Below, one piece after another: positions 1-6,397 of a stretch of DNA of 9,849 bases (within the stretch, counting starts at the first letter, position 1; each line of letters begins with the position of its first letter). The translations under genes were made by a program, and so were the position numbers. Origin of the DNA: Magnetospirillum sp. (GTDB lineage Bacteria > Pseudomonadota > Alphaproteobacteria > Rhodospirillales > Magnetospirillaceae). The stretch lies in the NCBI GenBank assembly GCA_016183945.1, contig JACPDP010000017.1, positions 1 through 9,849 of the forward strand, read 5' to 3'. The notes below the pieces were generated by a model. That model did not search any database and had not been told where the DNA came from. It saw only the letters and a program-made list of their open reading frames with translations.

Positions 1-32
1 ATGGTCGCTGCCGCCGCTCTGGCAGGTTTGGA

Positions 33-59
33 TAAACTGATCTGTGGTGAGCCCGATAC
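33..59 (+). promoter_or_regulatory. Sigma-28 (FliA)-like promoter upstream of hemerythrin-cheZ
   Basis: TAAA at 33-36 is followed by exactly 15 bases and then CCCGATAC at 52-59. The flagellar sigma-28 consensus is TAAA-N15-GCCGATAA, so the -35 core matches 4/4 and the -10 matches 6/8 with exact spacing. A second sequence of the same architecture precedes the chemoreceptor gene at 5097-5123, which supports a shared motility regulon. No start point has been mapped, and partial -10 matches occur by chance in GC-rich DNA. Confidence 0.5.
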
Positions 60-70
60 CCCCGAGCGGC

Positions 71-98
71 TTGTGCCGGTCGGGCCCCTCAGTATAAA
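71..98 (+). promoter_or_regulatory. Possible sigma-70-type promoter upstream of hemerythrin
   Basis: TATAAA at 93-98 is a 5/6 match to the -10 consensus and stands out in a GC-rich context. A weak -35, TTGTGC (3/6), lies at 71-76 with a 16-bp spacer. Transcription would start near 105, giving a leader of about 28 nt before the ATG at 133. It could be an alternative or additional promoter to the sigma-28-like site just upstream. Confidence 0.4.
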
Positions 99-132
99 AT
101 CCAACAGGGGTGGAAAAGCGGCGAGGTCATCC

Positions 133-558
133 ATGGCAGTGGTGGCGTGGAACGACGCGATGGGCGTGGGCAACAGCGTGCTCGATTCCGATCACCGTAT
201 CCTCATCGATTTGCTGAATCAGCTGCACGACGCCACCGAGACCGGCCAGAGCCGCGAGGTGGTCGGCAGCGTGTTGGGGGTTTTGGCCGAATACGTCGAG
301 CACCACTTCCGTCGCGAGGAGGCCATGATGGCCGCCGTCGGAGTGCCCGGCATGGAGGCGCACCACAGGGAACATCTCGATCTGGAGGCCCGAGTCGCCG
401 CTTTGCGCGACCGCTACCGGGCGGGAGAGCGGGGTGCCTTGGACGACGATGTCGTCACCCTGCTCAAGAGATGGTTGACCGAACACATCATGGTCTCGGA
501 TAAATCATACAGACCGTGGATGGAGAGGGCCGGCCCGCAGGTCGGCATGGGGAAATAA
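133..558 (+). CDS. Bacteriohemerythrin (O2-binding di-iron protein)
   Basis: The 141-aa product is a single-domain hemerythrin, a cytoplasmic four-helix bundle that binds O2 reversibly at a di-iron centre. All expected ligands are visible: H21 (in DSDHR), H58 and E62 (in HHFRREE), H77 and H81 (in HHREH), and H118 and D123 (in HIMVSDKSY). The opening AVVAWNDAMGVGNSVLDSDH is typical of the N-terminus of this family. The frame is open back to base 1, but the ATG at 133 is preferred because the family motif starts there and GAGGT at 123-127 is 5 nt upstream. cheZ follows after 18 bp on the same strand, so the two are probably co-transcribed. Hemerythrins serve O2 storage, delivery or aerotaxis sensing. 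The cheZ linkage favours a role in aerotaxis, but that is inference. No signal peptide or membrane segment is seen. Confidence 0.93.
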   Translation: MAVVAWNDAMGVGNSVLDSDHRILIDLLNQLHDATETGQSREVVGSVLGVLAEYVEHHFRREEAMMAAVGVPGMEAHHREHLDLEARVAALRDRYRAGERGALDDDVVTLLKRWLTEHIMVSDKSYRPWMERAGPQVGMGK

Positions 559-576
559 GGGGACGATGGCGGTACC

Positions 577-1323
577 ATGACCACCGAACGCAAACTGTTC
601 TCTGCCGAGGTCGCGTGGCTCAAACAGCAGCAGCGCCACAAGGGCGACGGCGCTGCCGGCCTGGCGGGCGGGGCCTCCAGTTCCGAGGTGCTGCGCGCCA
701 TCGAAGGCTTGCGGACCGACATCAAGAACCTCGAACACCTGATCAAGGGCGAAGAGGCCCCTCCCCCGGCCGAGGATGACGTCGTCGGCCAGAAGCGGGC
801 CGAGGTCAACATGCTCAAGACCGAGCTGCGCGCGCTGGCCGTCTGCATCGAGCAGACCAAGGTGGAGATCGCCGCGTTGCGGCCCAGGGATTCCGAGGAC
901 GACCGCCTGATTGCCGTGAGCTTCGAGCTCGACGCCATCGTCAGCTCCACCGAACGCGCCACGCAGCAAATTCTGGAAGCCGCCGAGAAGGTCGAGAGCC
1001 TGGCCCGCGAGATCCAATCGCATGGCACCGACCCCTATATCAGTCGCGTGGTCGAGGATATCAGCGAGACCATCATCAACATCTTCGAGGCCTGCAACTT
1101 CCAGGACATCACGGGTCAGCGCATCACCAAGGTGGTCCGCACGCTCAAATACGTCGAGGCGCGCGTCAACGCCATGATCGAAATCTGGGGTCCCGACAAC
1201 GTCGCCGATGCCGTACCGGTCCTGTCCGAGGACCATCACGACGAGGACGCCAAGCTGCTCAACGGCCCGCAGTTGGAAAGCAAGGCGATCAGCCAGGACG
1301 AGATCGACAAGCTGTTCGGGTGA
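577..1323 (+). CDS. cheZ: Chemotaxis protein phosphatase CheZ
   Basis: The 248-aa product is CheZ, which dephosphorylates CheY-P and so ends the flagellar switching signal. The signature FQDITGQ is at 175-181. D177 and Q181 correspond to the catalytic Asp143 and Gln147 of E. coli CheZ. Long amphipathic helices surround it (about 70-145 and 155-205), as expected for the four-helix-bundle dimer. The C-terminus ends in a short helix (QDEIDKLFG, 240-248) after an acidic linker; in this family that tail is the CheY-binding tether. The ATG at 577 has only a weak GGCGG (568-572) 4 nt upstream. A 4-codon ATG frame at 566-580 overlaps it as ATGA and has AAGGGG before it, so translational coupling is possible. 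The neighbour upstream is the hemerythrin gene. The downstream pirin gene is convergent, with hairpin repeats between them. The family call is firm. Confidence 0.93.
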   Translation: MTTERKLFSAEVAWLKQQQRHKGDGAAGLAGGASSSEVLRAIEGLRTDIKNLEHLIKGEEAPPPAEDDVVGQKRAEVNMLKTELRALAVCIEQTKVEIAALRPRDSEDDRLIAVSFELDAIVSSTERATQQILEAAEKVESLAREIQSHGTDPYISRVVEDISETIINIFEACNFQDITGQRITKVVRTLKYVEARVNAMIEIWGPDNVADAVPVLSEDHHDEDAKLLNGPQLESKAISQDEIDKLFG

Positions 1324-1329
1324 GCGAAG

Positions 1330-1369
1330 CACCCTTCGAGATGCGCCGATGGCGCTCCTCGGGGTGAGG
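1330..1369 (+). repeat. Dispersed-type palindromic repeat, copy 1
   Basis: This roughly 40-bp hairpin element starts CACCCTTCGAG and ends CTCCTCGGGGTGAGG. The stems are CACCC (1330-1334) with GGGTG (1362-1366), CGAG (1337-1340) with CTCG (1358-1361), and GCGCC-GAT-GGCGC (1343-1355). It resembles an abundant intergenic palindrome of alphaproteobacterial genomes that I recall as CCTTCGAG...CTCAGGATGAGG. It begins just past the cheZ stop and probably acts as its terminator or 3' end stabiliser. The copy number in the genome cannot be seen here. Confidence 0.7.
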
Positions 1370-1385
1370 CAACGGGGGGGCATCG

Positions 1386-1428
1386 CCTCATCCTGAGAGA
1401 GGCCCGTGAGGGCCGTCTCGAAGGGTGG
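1386..1428 (-). repeat. Dispersed-type palindromic repeat, copy 2 (inverted)
   Basis: On the minus strand this starts CCACCCTTCGAG and ends CTCAGGATGAGG, so it is a second copy of the 1330-1369 element in the opposite orientation. Its central stem GGCCC-GTGA-GGGCC is at 1401-1414 and differs from copy 1 while the ends are conserved, as expected for compensatory divergence. Together the two copies form a larger inverted repeat: 1326-1341 pairs with 1416-1434 with a 3-nt bulge. The outer arm reaches the stop codon of the pirin gene, so the pair could serve as a bidirectional terminator for cheZ and pirin. Confidence 0.7.
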
Positions 1429-1432
1429 TGCT

Positions 1433-2119
1433 TCACGCCGTCTCCACGATCACCACCTCGGCGTCCCGCGTCGCGGTGAGGGTAATTTCCGGCTCGTCCT
1501 CGATCCGCACCCCCGAGCGTTCGGGAACCTCGATGCCGTTGACCGACAGCGAGCCGCGGGCCGGCACCAGATAGGCTGAACGGCCGTCGAGTCGGTGGCG
1601 GATGCTGTCGCCCTCGTCCAGCGTCGCCCCCAATACCCGGGCATCCTGGCGAATTTCCGGTGCCCCCTCGTCGCCCAGGCCCGAGGCCAGCACCTGCAGG
1701 CGACCGTGCCGGCGCGGGAAGGGCCGTGTTTCCCAGCGCGGCGGCAGGCCACGTTCGGCCGGGACGATCCAAATTTGGAACAGCCGGGCCGGTCCCGCCT
1801 CCTGGTTGGATTCGGCGTGCTGGATACCGGTGCCGGCGCTCATCACCTGCACCTGCCCGGCCTCGGTACGGCCTCGGTTGCCCAGCGAGTCCTCGTGGGT
1901 GATGGCGCCCTCGCGGACGTAGGTGATGATCTCCATGTCGCGGTGGGAATGGGGCGGGAACCCGGTGCCGGGCTCGATCAGGTCGTCGTTCCACACCCTC
2001 AGCGTGCCCACCCCCATGCGCGCCGGATCGGCATAGTCCGCGAAGCTGAAATGGTAGCGGGCATGCAGCCACTCATTGTCGAAACGGCCCAGTTTGTCGA
2101 ACGGCCTGACGTCCAGCAT
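1433..2119 (-). CDS. Pirin family protein
   Basis: The 228-aa product is a bicupin pirin. The metal ligands of the N-terminal cupin are present as H57, H59, H101 and E103 (in PPHSHRDMEIITY and GTGIQHAE), the same pattern as the Fe site of human pirin. The C-terminal cupin (about 135-226) lacks such a cluster, as is usual. Length and the opening LDVRPFDKLGRFDNEWLHARYHFSF fit the YhhW-like branch, some members of which show quercetin dioxygenase activity; the substrate here is unknown. The start at 2119 is set by an AGGAG (2126-2130) 6 nt upstream and by family alignment. The frame continues open far upstream, but that part is the antisense of the LysR gene. It is divergent from the LysR gene and convergent with cheZ. 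Local regulation by the neighbouring LysR protein is a common arrangement but is inferred here. Confidence 0.92.
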   Translation of the reverse strand: MLDVRPFDKLGRFDNEWLHARYHFSFADYADPARMGVGTLRVWNDDLIEPGTGFPPHSHRDMEIITYVREGAITHEDSLGNRGRTEAGQVQVMSAGTGIQHAESNQEAGPARLFQIWIVPAERGLPPRWETRPFPRRHGRLQVLASGLGDEGAPEIRQDARVLGATLDEGDSIRHRLDGRSAYLVPARGSLSVNGIEVPERSGVRIEDEPEITLTATRDAEVVIVETA

Positions 2120-2150
2120 GGAAAACTCCTCGGTCAAGGGTGACGAGCTG

Positions 2151-2178
2151 GATATAAGGCCCACATGTCGCTGGACAA
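2151..2178 (-). promoter_or_regulatory. Candidate promoter of the pirin gene
   Basis: Reading the minus strand, TTGTCC (2173-2178, 4/6 to the -35) and TATATC (2151-2156, 4/6 to the -10) are separated by 16 bp. They lie about 32 bp upstream of the pirin start. The adjoining 12-bp palindrome at 2178-2189 touches the -35, a good place for a regulator to act. Confidence 0.45.
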
Positions 2179-2189
2179 TCGGCGCCGAT
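2178..2189. promoter_or_regulatory. Candidate operator: 12-bp perfect palindrome
   Basis: ATCGGCGCCGAT is self-complementary and lies in the 87-bp divergent region between the pirin and LysR genes, adjoining the candidate pirin -35. It is a reasonable binding site for the LysR protein or another dimeric regulator. It is even-centred, so it is not itself a T-N11-A LysR box. Confidence 0.4.
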
Positions 2190-2191
2190 AG

Positions 2192-2203
2192 AACAACATT
2201 GTT
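2192..2203. promoter_or_regulatory. Second inverted repeat in the pirin/LysR region
   Basis: AACAA (2192-2196) and TTGTT (2199-2203) form a perfect inverted repeat with a 2-bp spacer, ending just before the LysR start codon. It may be an autoregulatory site, but no experimental motif is known to me. Confidence 0.3.
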
Positions 2204-2206
2204 TCC

Positions 2207-3130
2207 ATGGAGGAAACGAAACTCACTCTGGACACCCTGGCCGGCATGGCGGTGTTCGCTCGCGTCGTCGACAGCGGCGGCTTCTCGGCGGCGGCTCGGG
2301 CGCTGGGGCTGTCCAAATCGGCGGTGTCCAAGCAGGTCTCGGCGCTGGAGGACCGCCTGGGGGCGCGCCTGCTCAACCGCACCACCCGGCGCATGAGCCT
2401 GACCGACGCCGGTCAGGCGGTGATCGACCGCTGCCGTCGCGTCGTCGCCGAGGCCGAGGCGGCCGAGGCGGCGGTGGGGGCGTTGCAGATCGAACCGCGC
2501 GGCGTGCTGAAGGTCAACGCGCCGATGACCTTCGGCACCATGCATCTGGCCGCCGTCATTCCCGAGTTCATGGCGCTGCATCCCGGCGTGGTGGTCGACC
2601 TCACCTTGAACGACCGCATCGTCGATCTGGTGGACGAGGGGTTCGACGTGGCGGTGCGCATCGCCCGGCTGGCCGATTCCAGCCTGGTGGCACGCAAGAT
2701 TGCCGAAGACCGCCGCGTCCTGGTGGCGTCGCCCGACTATCTCGCCCGCCGCGGTGAGCCGCAGAGTCTCGCCGAACTCCCCCGTCACGATTGCCTCTGC
2801 TACGCCTATCTGGCCAGCGGCGACGAATGGCGCTTCGACGGTCCCGACGGCGAGGTGGCGGTCAAGGTCTCGGGCCGCCTGATCGCCAATAACGGCGAGG
2901 TGTTGTTGGCCGCCGCCCGGGCCGGAACCGGCATCGCCGCCATGCCCACCTTCATCTGCGGCCCCGACTTGCGCGATGGGCGCTTGCTGCGGGTGCTGCC
3001 GGGGTATGAGAACCGCTCGCCGACGGTCTACGCGGTGTGGCCGCACAGCCGCCACCTGTCGCTGAAGGTGCGCGCCTTCGTCGATTTCCTGGTGCAGCGC
3101 TTCGGGCCGGTGCCCTACTGGGAGCCCTAA
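2207..3130 (+). CDS. LysR-family transcriptional regulator
   Basis: The 307-aa product has a LysR winged helix-turn-helix at about 8-68 (FSAAARALGLSKSAVSKQVSALEDRLGARLLNRTTR). The co-inducer-binding domain spans about 95-300, with motifs VNAPMTFG, LNDRIVDLVDEGFDVAVRI and SPDYLARRGEP. These place it in the CrgA/DmlR-like branch. It probably controls its own gene and the divergent pirin gene, 87 bp away; the ligand is unknown. The ATG at 2207 has no clear Shine-Dalgarno and lies in the loop of a GTTTCC/GGAAAC hairpin (2201-2217). A downstream ATG at 2246 (M14) would cut into the conserved start of the DNA-binding domain and is less likely. The stop lies 9 bp from that of the convergent chemoreceptor gene. 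Confidence 0.92.
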   Translation: MEETKLTLDTLAGMAVFARVVDSGGFSAAARALGLSKSAVSKQVSALEDRLGARLLNRTTRRMSLTDAGQAVIDRCRRVVAEAEAAEAAVGALQIEPRGVLKVNAPMTFGTMHLAAVIPEFMALHPGVVVDLTLNDRIVDLVDEGFDVAVRIARLADSSLVARKIAEDRRVLVASPDYLARRGEPQSLAELPRHDCLCYAYLASGDEWRFDGPDGEVAVKVSGRLIANNGEVLLAAARAGTGIAAMPTFICGPDLRDGRLLRVLPGYENRSPTVYAVWPHSRHLSLKVRAFVDFLVQRFGPVPYWEP

Positions 3131-3139
3131 GGGGGTCCC
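3120..3139. terminator. Compact hairpin between convergent LysR and chemoreceptor genes
   Basis: GGGA (3120-3123) pairs with TCCC (3136-3139), and CCC (3125-3127) with GGG (3132-3134), with one G-G mismatch and the loop TAAG. The loop holds the LysR stop codon and the hairpin ends right at the chemoreceptor stop. No T-run follows on either strand, so it may be a weak bidirectional or Rho-assisted terminator or an mRNA 3' cap. Confidence 0.4.
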
Positions 3140-5038
3140 TTACGCCATCACCTTTTGCCCGGTGCGGAAGAAGTCCATCAGGCGGTTGAGGTCCTGGGAC
3201 TGCTCCTCCAGCGAATGGGCGGCGGCGGTGGATTCCTCCACCAGGGCGGCATTCTGTTGCGTCATTTCGTCCATCTGGGTGACGGCGGCATTGACCTGGT
3301 CGATGCCTGCCGCCTGCTCTTGGCTGGCAGAGGCGATCTCTGCGACGATGTCCGCCACCCGTTTCACCGAAATCAGGATTTCGTCCAGGGTCTTGCCGGC
3401 GCCCTTGACCAACTCGGCGCCATCACGCACCTGGGCGGTGCTGGCGGCGATCAGTGTCTTGATTTCCTTGGAGGCCTGTGCCGAGCGCTGCGCCAGGTTG
3501 CGCACCTCCTGCGCCACCACCGCGAAGCCCTTGCCGGCGTCGCCGGCCCGGGCCGCCTCGACGGCGGCGTTCAGCGCCAGCAGGTTGGTCTGGAAGGCGA
3601 TCTCGTCGATCATGCCGACGATGTCGCCGATCTTCTGGCTGGAGCTCTCGATGCGGCCCATGGCGGCGACGGCGTCGGTGACCACCTGGCCGCCCGAGGC
3701 CGCCACCTGACGCGCCCCGGCGGCCAACTGGTTGGCCTGTTGGGCGTTGGCCGAGTTCTGGCGCACCGTGGCGGCCAGTTCCTCCATGGAGGCCGCCGTC
3801 TCCTCCAGGTTCGAGGCCTGCTGCTCCGAGCGCTCGGACAGGTCCTGGCTGCCCGCGGCCACCTCGCCGGCGGCGGCGGCGATGGCGGCGGCGGCGCGGT
3901 TGATGTTGGCCACCACGTCGGTCAGGGTGTCGGCGGTCTTGTTGACGTCGCCCTTCAGCACGCCGAACAGCCCGCCATACTGGGCGGTGATGCGCTTGGA
4001 CAGGTCGCCCTGGGCCACCGACCGCAACACCGTGGCGACGTCGGTCAGCCCGGTGGCGGTGGTGGCGAGCAGGCCGTTGATGCCCTGGCACAGGGTCAGC
4101 AGGAATCCGTCCTTGCCGGCGAGATCGATGCGGCGATCGAGATCGCCGCCGCTGGCCGCCGCGGCGACCTCGGCCACCTCGGCGACAATGGCGGCCTCGC
4201 GGGCGCGCTGCTCGGCCTCTGCCTGCCTCTGGGCCTCCTCGGCTGCGCGCTGCTTGGCCTCCAATTGCCGCTTGTCGATGGCGTTCTGCTTGAACACCGC
4301 GACGGTCTTGGCCATCTGGCCGATCTCGTCCTTGCGGTCCTGCGCCGGAATGGCGGTGTCGAGGTTGCCGGTGGCCAGCCCGTCCATGGATTGCCTGAGG
4401 GCGTTGACCGGGGTGGTGATGCTGCGGGTGATCACGGTGGCGACGGTCACCGCGACGAGCAGGCTCACCACCAGCAGGCCGATGGTCACGGTGAGGATCT
4501 CGTCGCGCGTTTTCTGGGCATTGGTCATGAAGGCCTTGGCCTTGTCGTGCGCCCAGCCCTTGACCTCATCCACATCCTTGCGGATCGTCACCACCTGCTC
4601 GTTGGCCTTACCCTTGGCCAGCGCCGTCGCCTCGGCCCGCTTGCCTTGGCGGGCCAGCGCGATGACCTCGTTGCGAGTCGGGCGCCACGCCTCGTAGGCG
4701 GTGAGGATGTTCTGCACCATCTTCTTGTCGCCGAGGAAGCGGTCGTTGGTGATGGCGAACTGGGCCAGCACCGCCTTGTCCAGTTCCGCCACCCGCGCCG
4801 CCGCCGCCTCCACCGCCGCCGCATCGTCGGCCAGCACCACGTCCTTCATGGAGCTGCGCATGTCGATGAGGTGGCCGTTGGCCGCCTCCAGCGAATTGGT
4901 GACGTGGAACGGATGCCGATAGAGCATCTCGGTCAGCGTGCTGAGGGTATCGTTGCTGTTGATGGCGACGCCGCCGACCGCCGCGATGAGCAGCAGCATG
5001 AGGGTGAAGCCGCCTGCCAGACGAGTGCCGATATTCAA
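3140..5038 (-). CDS. Methyl-accepting chemotaxis protein (4-helix sensor, tandem HAMP)
   Basis: The 632-aa product is a transmembrane chemoreceptor that signals through CheA/CheW. TM1 is at about 9-26 and TM2 at about 181-203, flanking a helical periplasmic sensor (27-180) of the four-helix-bundle type. A HAMP domain follows at about 204-256. A charged Glu/Gln/Arg helix (256-285) leads to a second HAMP-like segment (about 290-345). The signalling domain is at about 390-620, with the conserved hairpin tip [20 protein letters not shown] at 479-498. There is no NWETF-type CheR-docking pentapeptide at the end. The start codon is TTG (5036-5038), chosen because AGGAGG (5047-5052) lies 8 nt upstream, no in-frame ATG precedes it, and TM1 follows directly. 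The ligand is unknown. A sigma-28-like promoter lies upstream. It is divergent from the channel gene and convergent with LysR. The family assignment is certain; the second HAMP is inferred from sequence pattern. Confidence 0.94.
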   Translation of the reverse strand: MNIGTRLAGGFTLMLLLIAAVGGVAINSNDTLSTLTEMLYRHPFHVTNSLEAANGHLIDMRSSMKDVVLADDAAAVEAAAARVAELDKAVLAQFAITNDRFLGDKKMVQNILTAYEAWRPTRNEVIALARQGKRAEATALAKGKANEQVVTIRKDVDEVKGWAHDKAKAFMTNAQKTRDEILTVTIGLLVVSLLVAVTVATVITRSITTPVNALRQSMDGLATGNLDTAIPAQDRKDEIGQMAKTVAVFKQNAIDKRQLEAKQRAAEEAQRQAEAEQRAREAAIVAEVAEVAAAASGGDLDRRIDLAGKDGFLLTLCQGINGLLATTATGLTDVATVLRSVAQGDLSKRITAQYGGLFGVLKGDVNKTADTLTDVVANINRAAAAIAAAAGEVAAGSQDLSERSEQQASNLEETAASMEELAATVRQNSANAQQANQLAAGARQVAASGGQVVTDAVAAMGRIESSSQKIGDIVGMIDEIAFQTNLLALNAAVEAARAGDAGKGFAVVAQEVRNLAQRSAQASKEIKTLIAASTAQVRDGAELVKGAGKTLDEILISVKRVADIVAEIASASQEQAAGIDQVNAAVTQMDEMTQQNAALVEESTAAAHSLEEQSQDLNRLMDFFRTGQKVMA

Positions 5039-5046
5039 CGCAATAT

Positions 5047-5052
5047 CCTCCT
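5047..5052 (-). promoter_or_regulatory. Ribosome-binding site fixing the TTG start of the chemoreceptor
   Basis: The minus strand reads AGGAGG here, 8 nt before the TTG at 5038. This near-perfect anti-16S match supports the rare start codon over any downstream ATG, which would remove TM1. Confidence 0.75.
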
Positions 5053-5096
5053 GCCATTTCCCAACGTGGAAACCCTGCAGAACGCCCCGAACGTCC

Positions 5097-5123
5097 TTAT
5101 CGGCAGGAACGATAGCCCATTAA
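5097..5123 (-). promoter_or_regulatory. Sigma-28 (FliA)-like promoter of the chemoreceptor gene
   Basis: On the minus strand GCCGATAA (5097-5104) is an 8/8 match to the sigma-28 -10 element. TTAA (5120-5123) matches the -35 core TAAA at 3/4, with exactly 15 bases between. It lies about 60 bp upstream of the TTG start. Chemoreceptor genes are classic sigma-28 targets in flagellated bacteria, so location and sequence agree. Confidence 0.65.
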
Positions 5124-5173
5124 TGCGTGGCCTTAAAGGCTTTCCAAGTGCCGGGCTCGTATCGCCTTGGCGC

Positions 5174-5201
5174 GTGACTTCGCGCCGCGAGCCGCTATCA
5201 T
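5174..5201 (+). promoter_or_regulatory. Candidate promoter of the K+ channel gene, with overlapping inverted repeat
   Basis: GTGACT (5174-5179, 4/6) and TATCAT (5196-5201, 5/6) are spaced by 16 bp, predicting transcription from about 5208 and a short leader before the ATG at 5228. A perfect inverted repeat GGCGCG-N6-CGCGCC (5169-5186) overlaps the -35 and could be an operator. Confidence 0.4.
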
Positions 5202-5227
5202 GGAGCGGGTGGCGTCGGGGAGTGGCT

Positions 5228-6397
5228 ATGATCGGGTGGCTTGGCGGGATGTTGGCCGACGGGCCGTTCCCACCGCGACGGGCGGCTTTTTACCGCGCGG
5301 CGTTGATCGCCTGCATCCTGCTCTCCACCACCGTCGCCATCGTCGACACCGTGCCCGACGACGTGTGGGGCACCACCCGCTGGGCGGTCAAGCTGGCCGA
5401 GAACGCCACCCTGGTGGTCCTGGCGCTCGACTATCTGCTGCGCATGGTGCAGGCGTGGCACCGCCCGGCCGAAGGCCAGTCGGAGTGGGCGGCGCTGTCG
5501 GCCTATCTCACCAGCCCCTTCGGCATCTTCGATTTTCTGGCGGTGGTGCCCTTCATACTGGGCGAGATTCTCCAACTGCCGCGCGACGGCGAGACCGTGT
5601 TCGGGATTCTTCGCTTCGTCAAGCTGGCGCGCTATTCGCCCGCCCTGGAGACCCTGGGCTCGGTGGTTTTGAACGAGTTGCGGCCGCTGATGGCGGCGCT
5701 GTTCATCATGCTGATCCTTGGCATCTCGGCCTCGACCGTGCTCTATTTCGTCGAGCGCAGCGTCAATCCGGGATTTGCCAGCATCCCGCACGCCATGTGG
5801 TGGGCCATCGTCACCCTGGCCACCGTGGGCTATGGCGATGTGGTGCCGACCACCGGACTGGGGCGAACCCTGGGGGGCGTCGTCGCCGTGCTGGGCTTGT
5901 GCATGTTCGCGCTGCCGGCCTCGATTCTCGCCTCGGGCTTCGCCGAGGAAATGCGCCGGCAGAACTTCGTCTCGACCTGGCACCTGGTGGCCAAGGTGCC
6001 GTTCTTCGCCCGCCTGCAGGCCAGCCAGATCGCCGAAATCGCCGCCTTGCTCAAGGTCTACCGGGCGGTCAAGGGCGAGGTGCTGATGCGCGAAGGCGAC
6101 ACCGGCGAATCCATGTACTTCATCGTCAATGGCCAGGTGGAGGTGAGGGGCCGGGCCGGCACCTTCATCCTCAAGAACGGCGACTTCTTCGGCGAGATCG
6201 CCCTGATCGAGCGCTGTCCGCGCACCGCCACGGTGCGGGCGCTGACCCGCTGCCAGATGCTGATCCTCGACGCCCGTGATTTCCACAAATTCGTCGGCCA
6301 TGACGCCGGCCTGCTGGAGATCATCTGGGAGACCGCGCGCAAACGAATGAAGCAGGCGGGTGCCGAGGTGCACGAGCCGCCCAAGGTCGACGCGTGA
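5228..6397 (+). CDS. Cyclic-nucleotide-gated potassium channel (six TM, MloK1-like)
   Basis: The 389-aa inner-membrane protein has six hydrophobic segments: S1 about 24-42, S2 57-77, S3 98-116, S4 124-143, S5 153-175 and S6 211-238. The pore helix and selectivity filter TVGYGD (199-204) mark it as K+-selective. S4 carries few basic residues (R129, K132, R135), which suggests weak or absent voltage sensing. The segment FASIPHAMWWAIVTLATVGY closely resembles what I recall of the Mesorhizobium channel MloK1. A cyclic-nucleotide-binding domain spans about 255-370. Its phosphate-binding cassette FFGEIALIERCPRTATV (320-336) includes E323 and R332-T333, the residues expected to contact the nucleotide. 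The start at 5228 has GGGGAG (5217-5222) 5 nt upstream; a GTG two codons earlier is an alternative. The gene is divergent from the chemoreceptor and its stop overlaps the next gene as GTGA. Confidence 0.93.
   Translation: MIGWLGGMLADGPFPPRRAAFYRAALIACILLSTTVAIVDTVPDDVWGTTRWAVKLAENATLVVLALDYLLRMVQAWHRPAEGQSEWAALSAYLTSPFGIFDFLAVVPFILGEILQLPRDGETVFGILRFVKLARYSPALETLGSVVLNELRPLMAALFIMLILGISASTVLYFVERSVNPGFASIPHAMWWAIVTLATVGYGDVVPTTGLGRTLGGVVAVLGLCMFALPASILASGFAEEMRRQNFVSTWHLVAKVPFFARLQASQIAEIAALLKVYRAVKGEVLMREGDTGESMYFIVNGQVEVRGRAGTFILKNGDFFGEIALIERCPRTATVRALTRCQMLILDARDFHKFVGHDAGLLEIIWETARKRMKQAGAEVHEPPKVDA

Noticed and set aside
2184..2191. GCCGATAG, a 7/8 match to the sigma-28 -10 upstream of the LysR gene.
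   Set aside because: The -35 position (2165-2168) reads ATGT, with no TAAA-like element, and the match is part of the 12-bp palindrome.
2120..3055. An upstream in-frame extension of the pirin gene (540 codons in total).
   Set aside because: It is antisense to the conserved LysR gene. The pirin family begins at 2119, where a good AGGAG site is present.
3155..5227. A very long plus-strand open frame antisense to the chemoreceptor gene, running in frame into the channel gene (1080 codons in all).
   Set aside because: It is Gly/Leu/His/Asp-rich without any domain, mirrors the chemoreceptor codons, and the channel has its own start and ribosome site at 5228. High GC keeps the antisense frame open.
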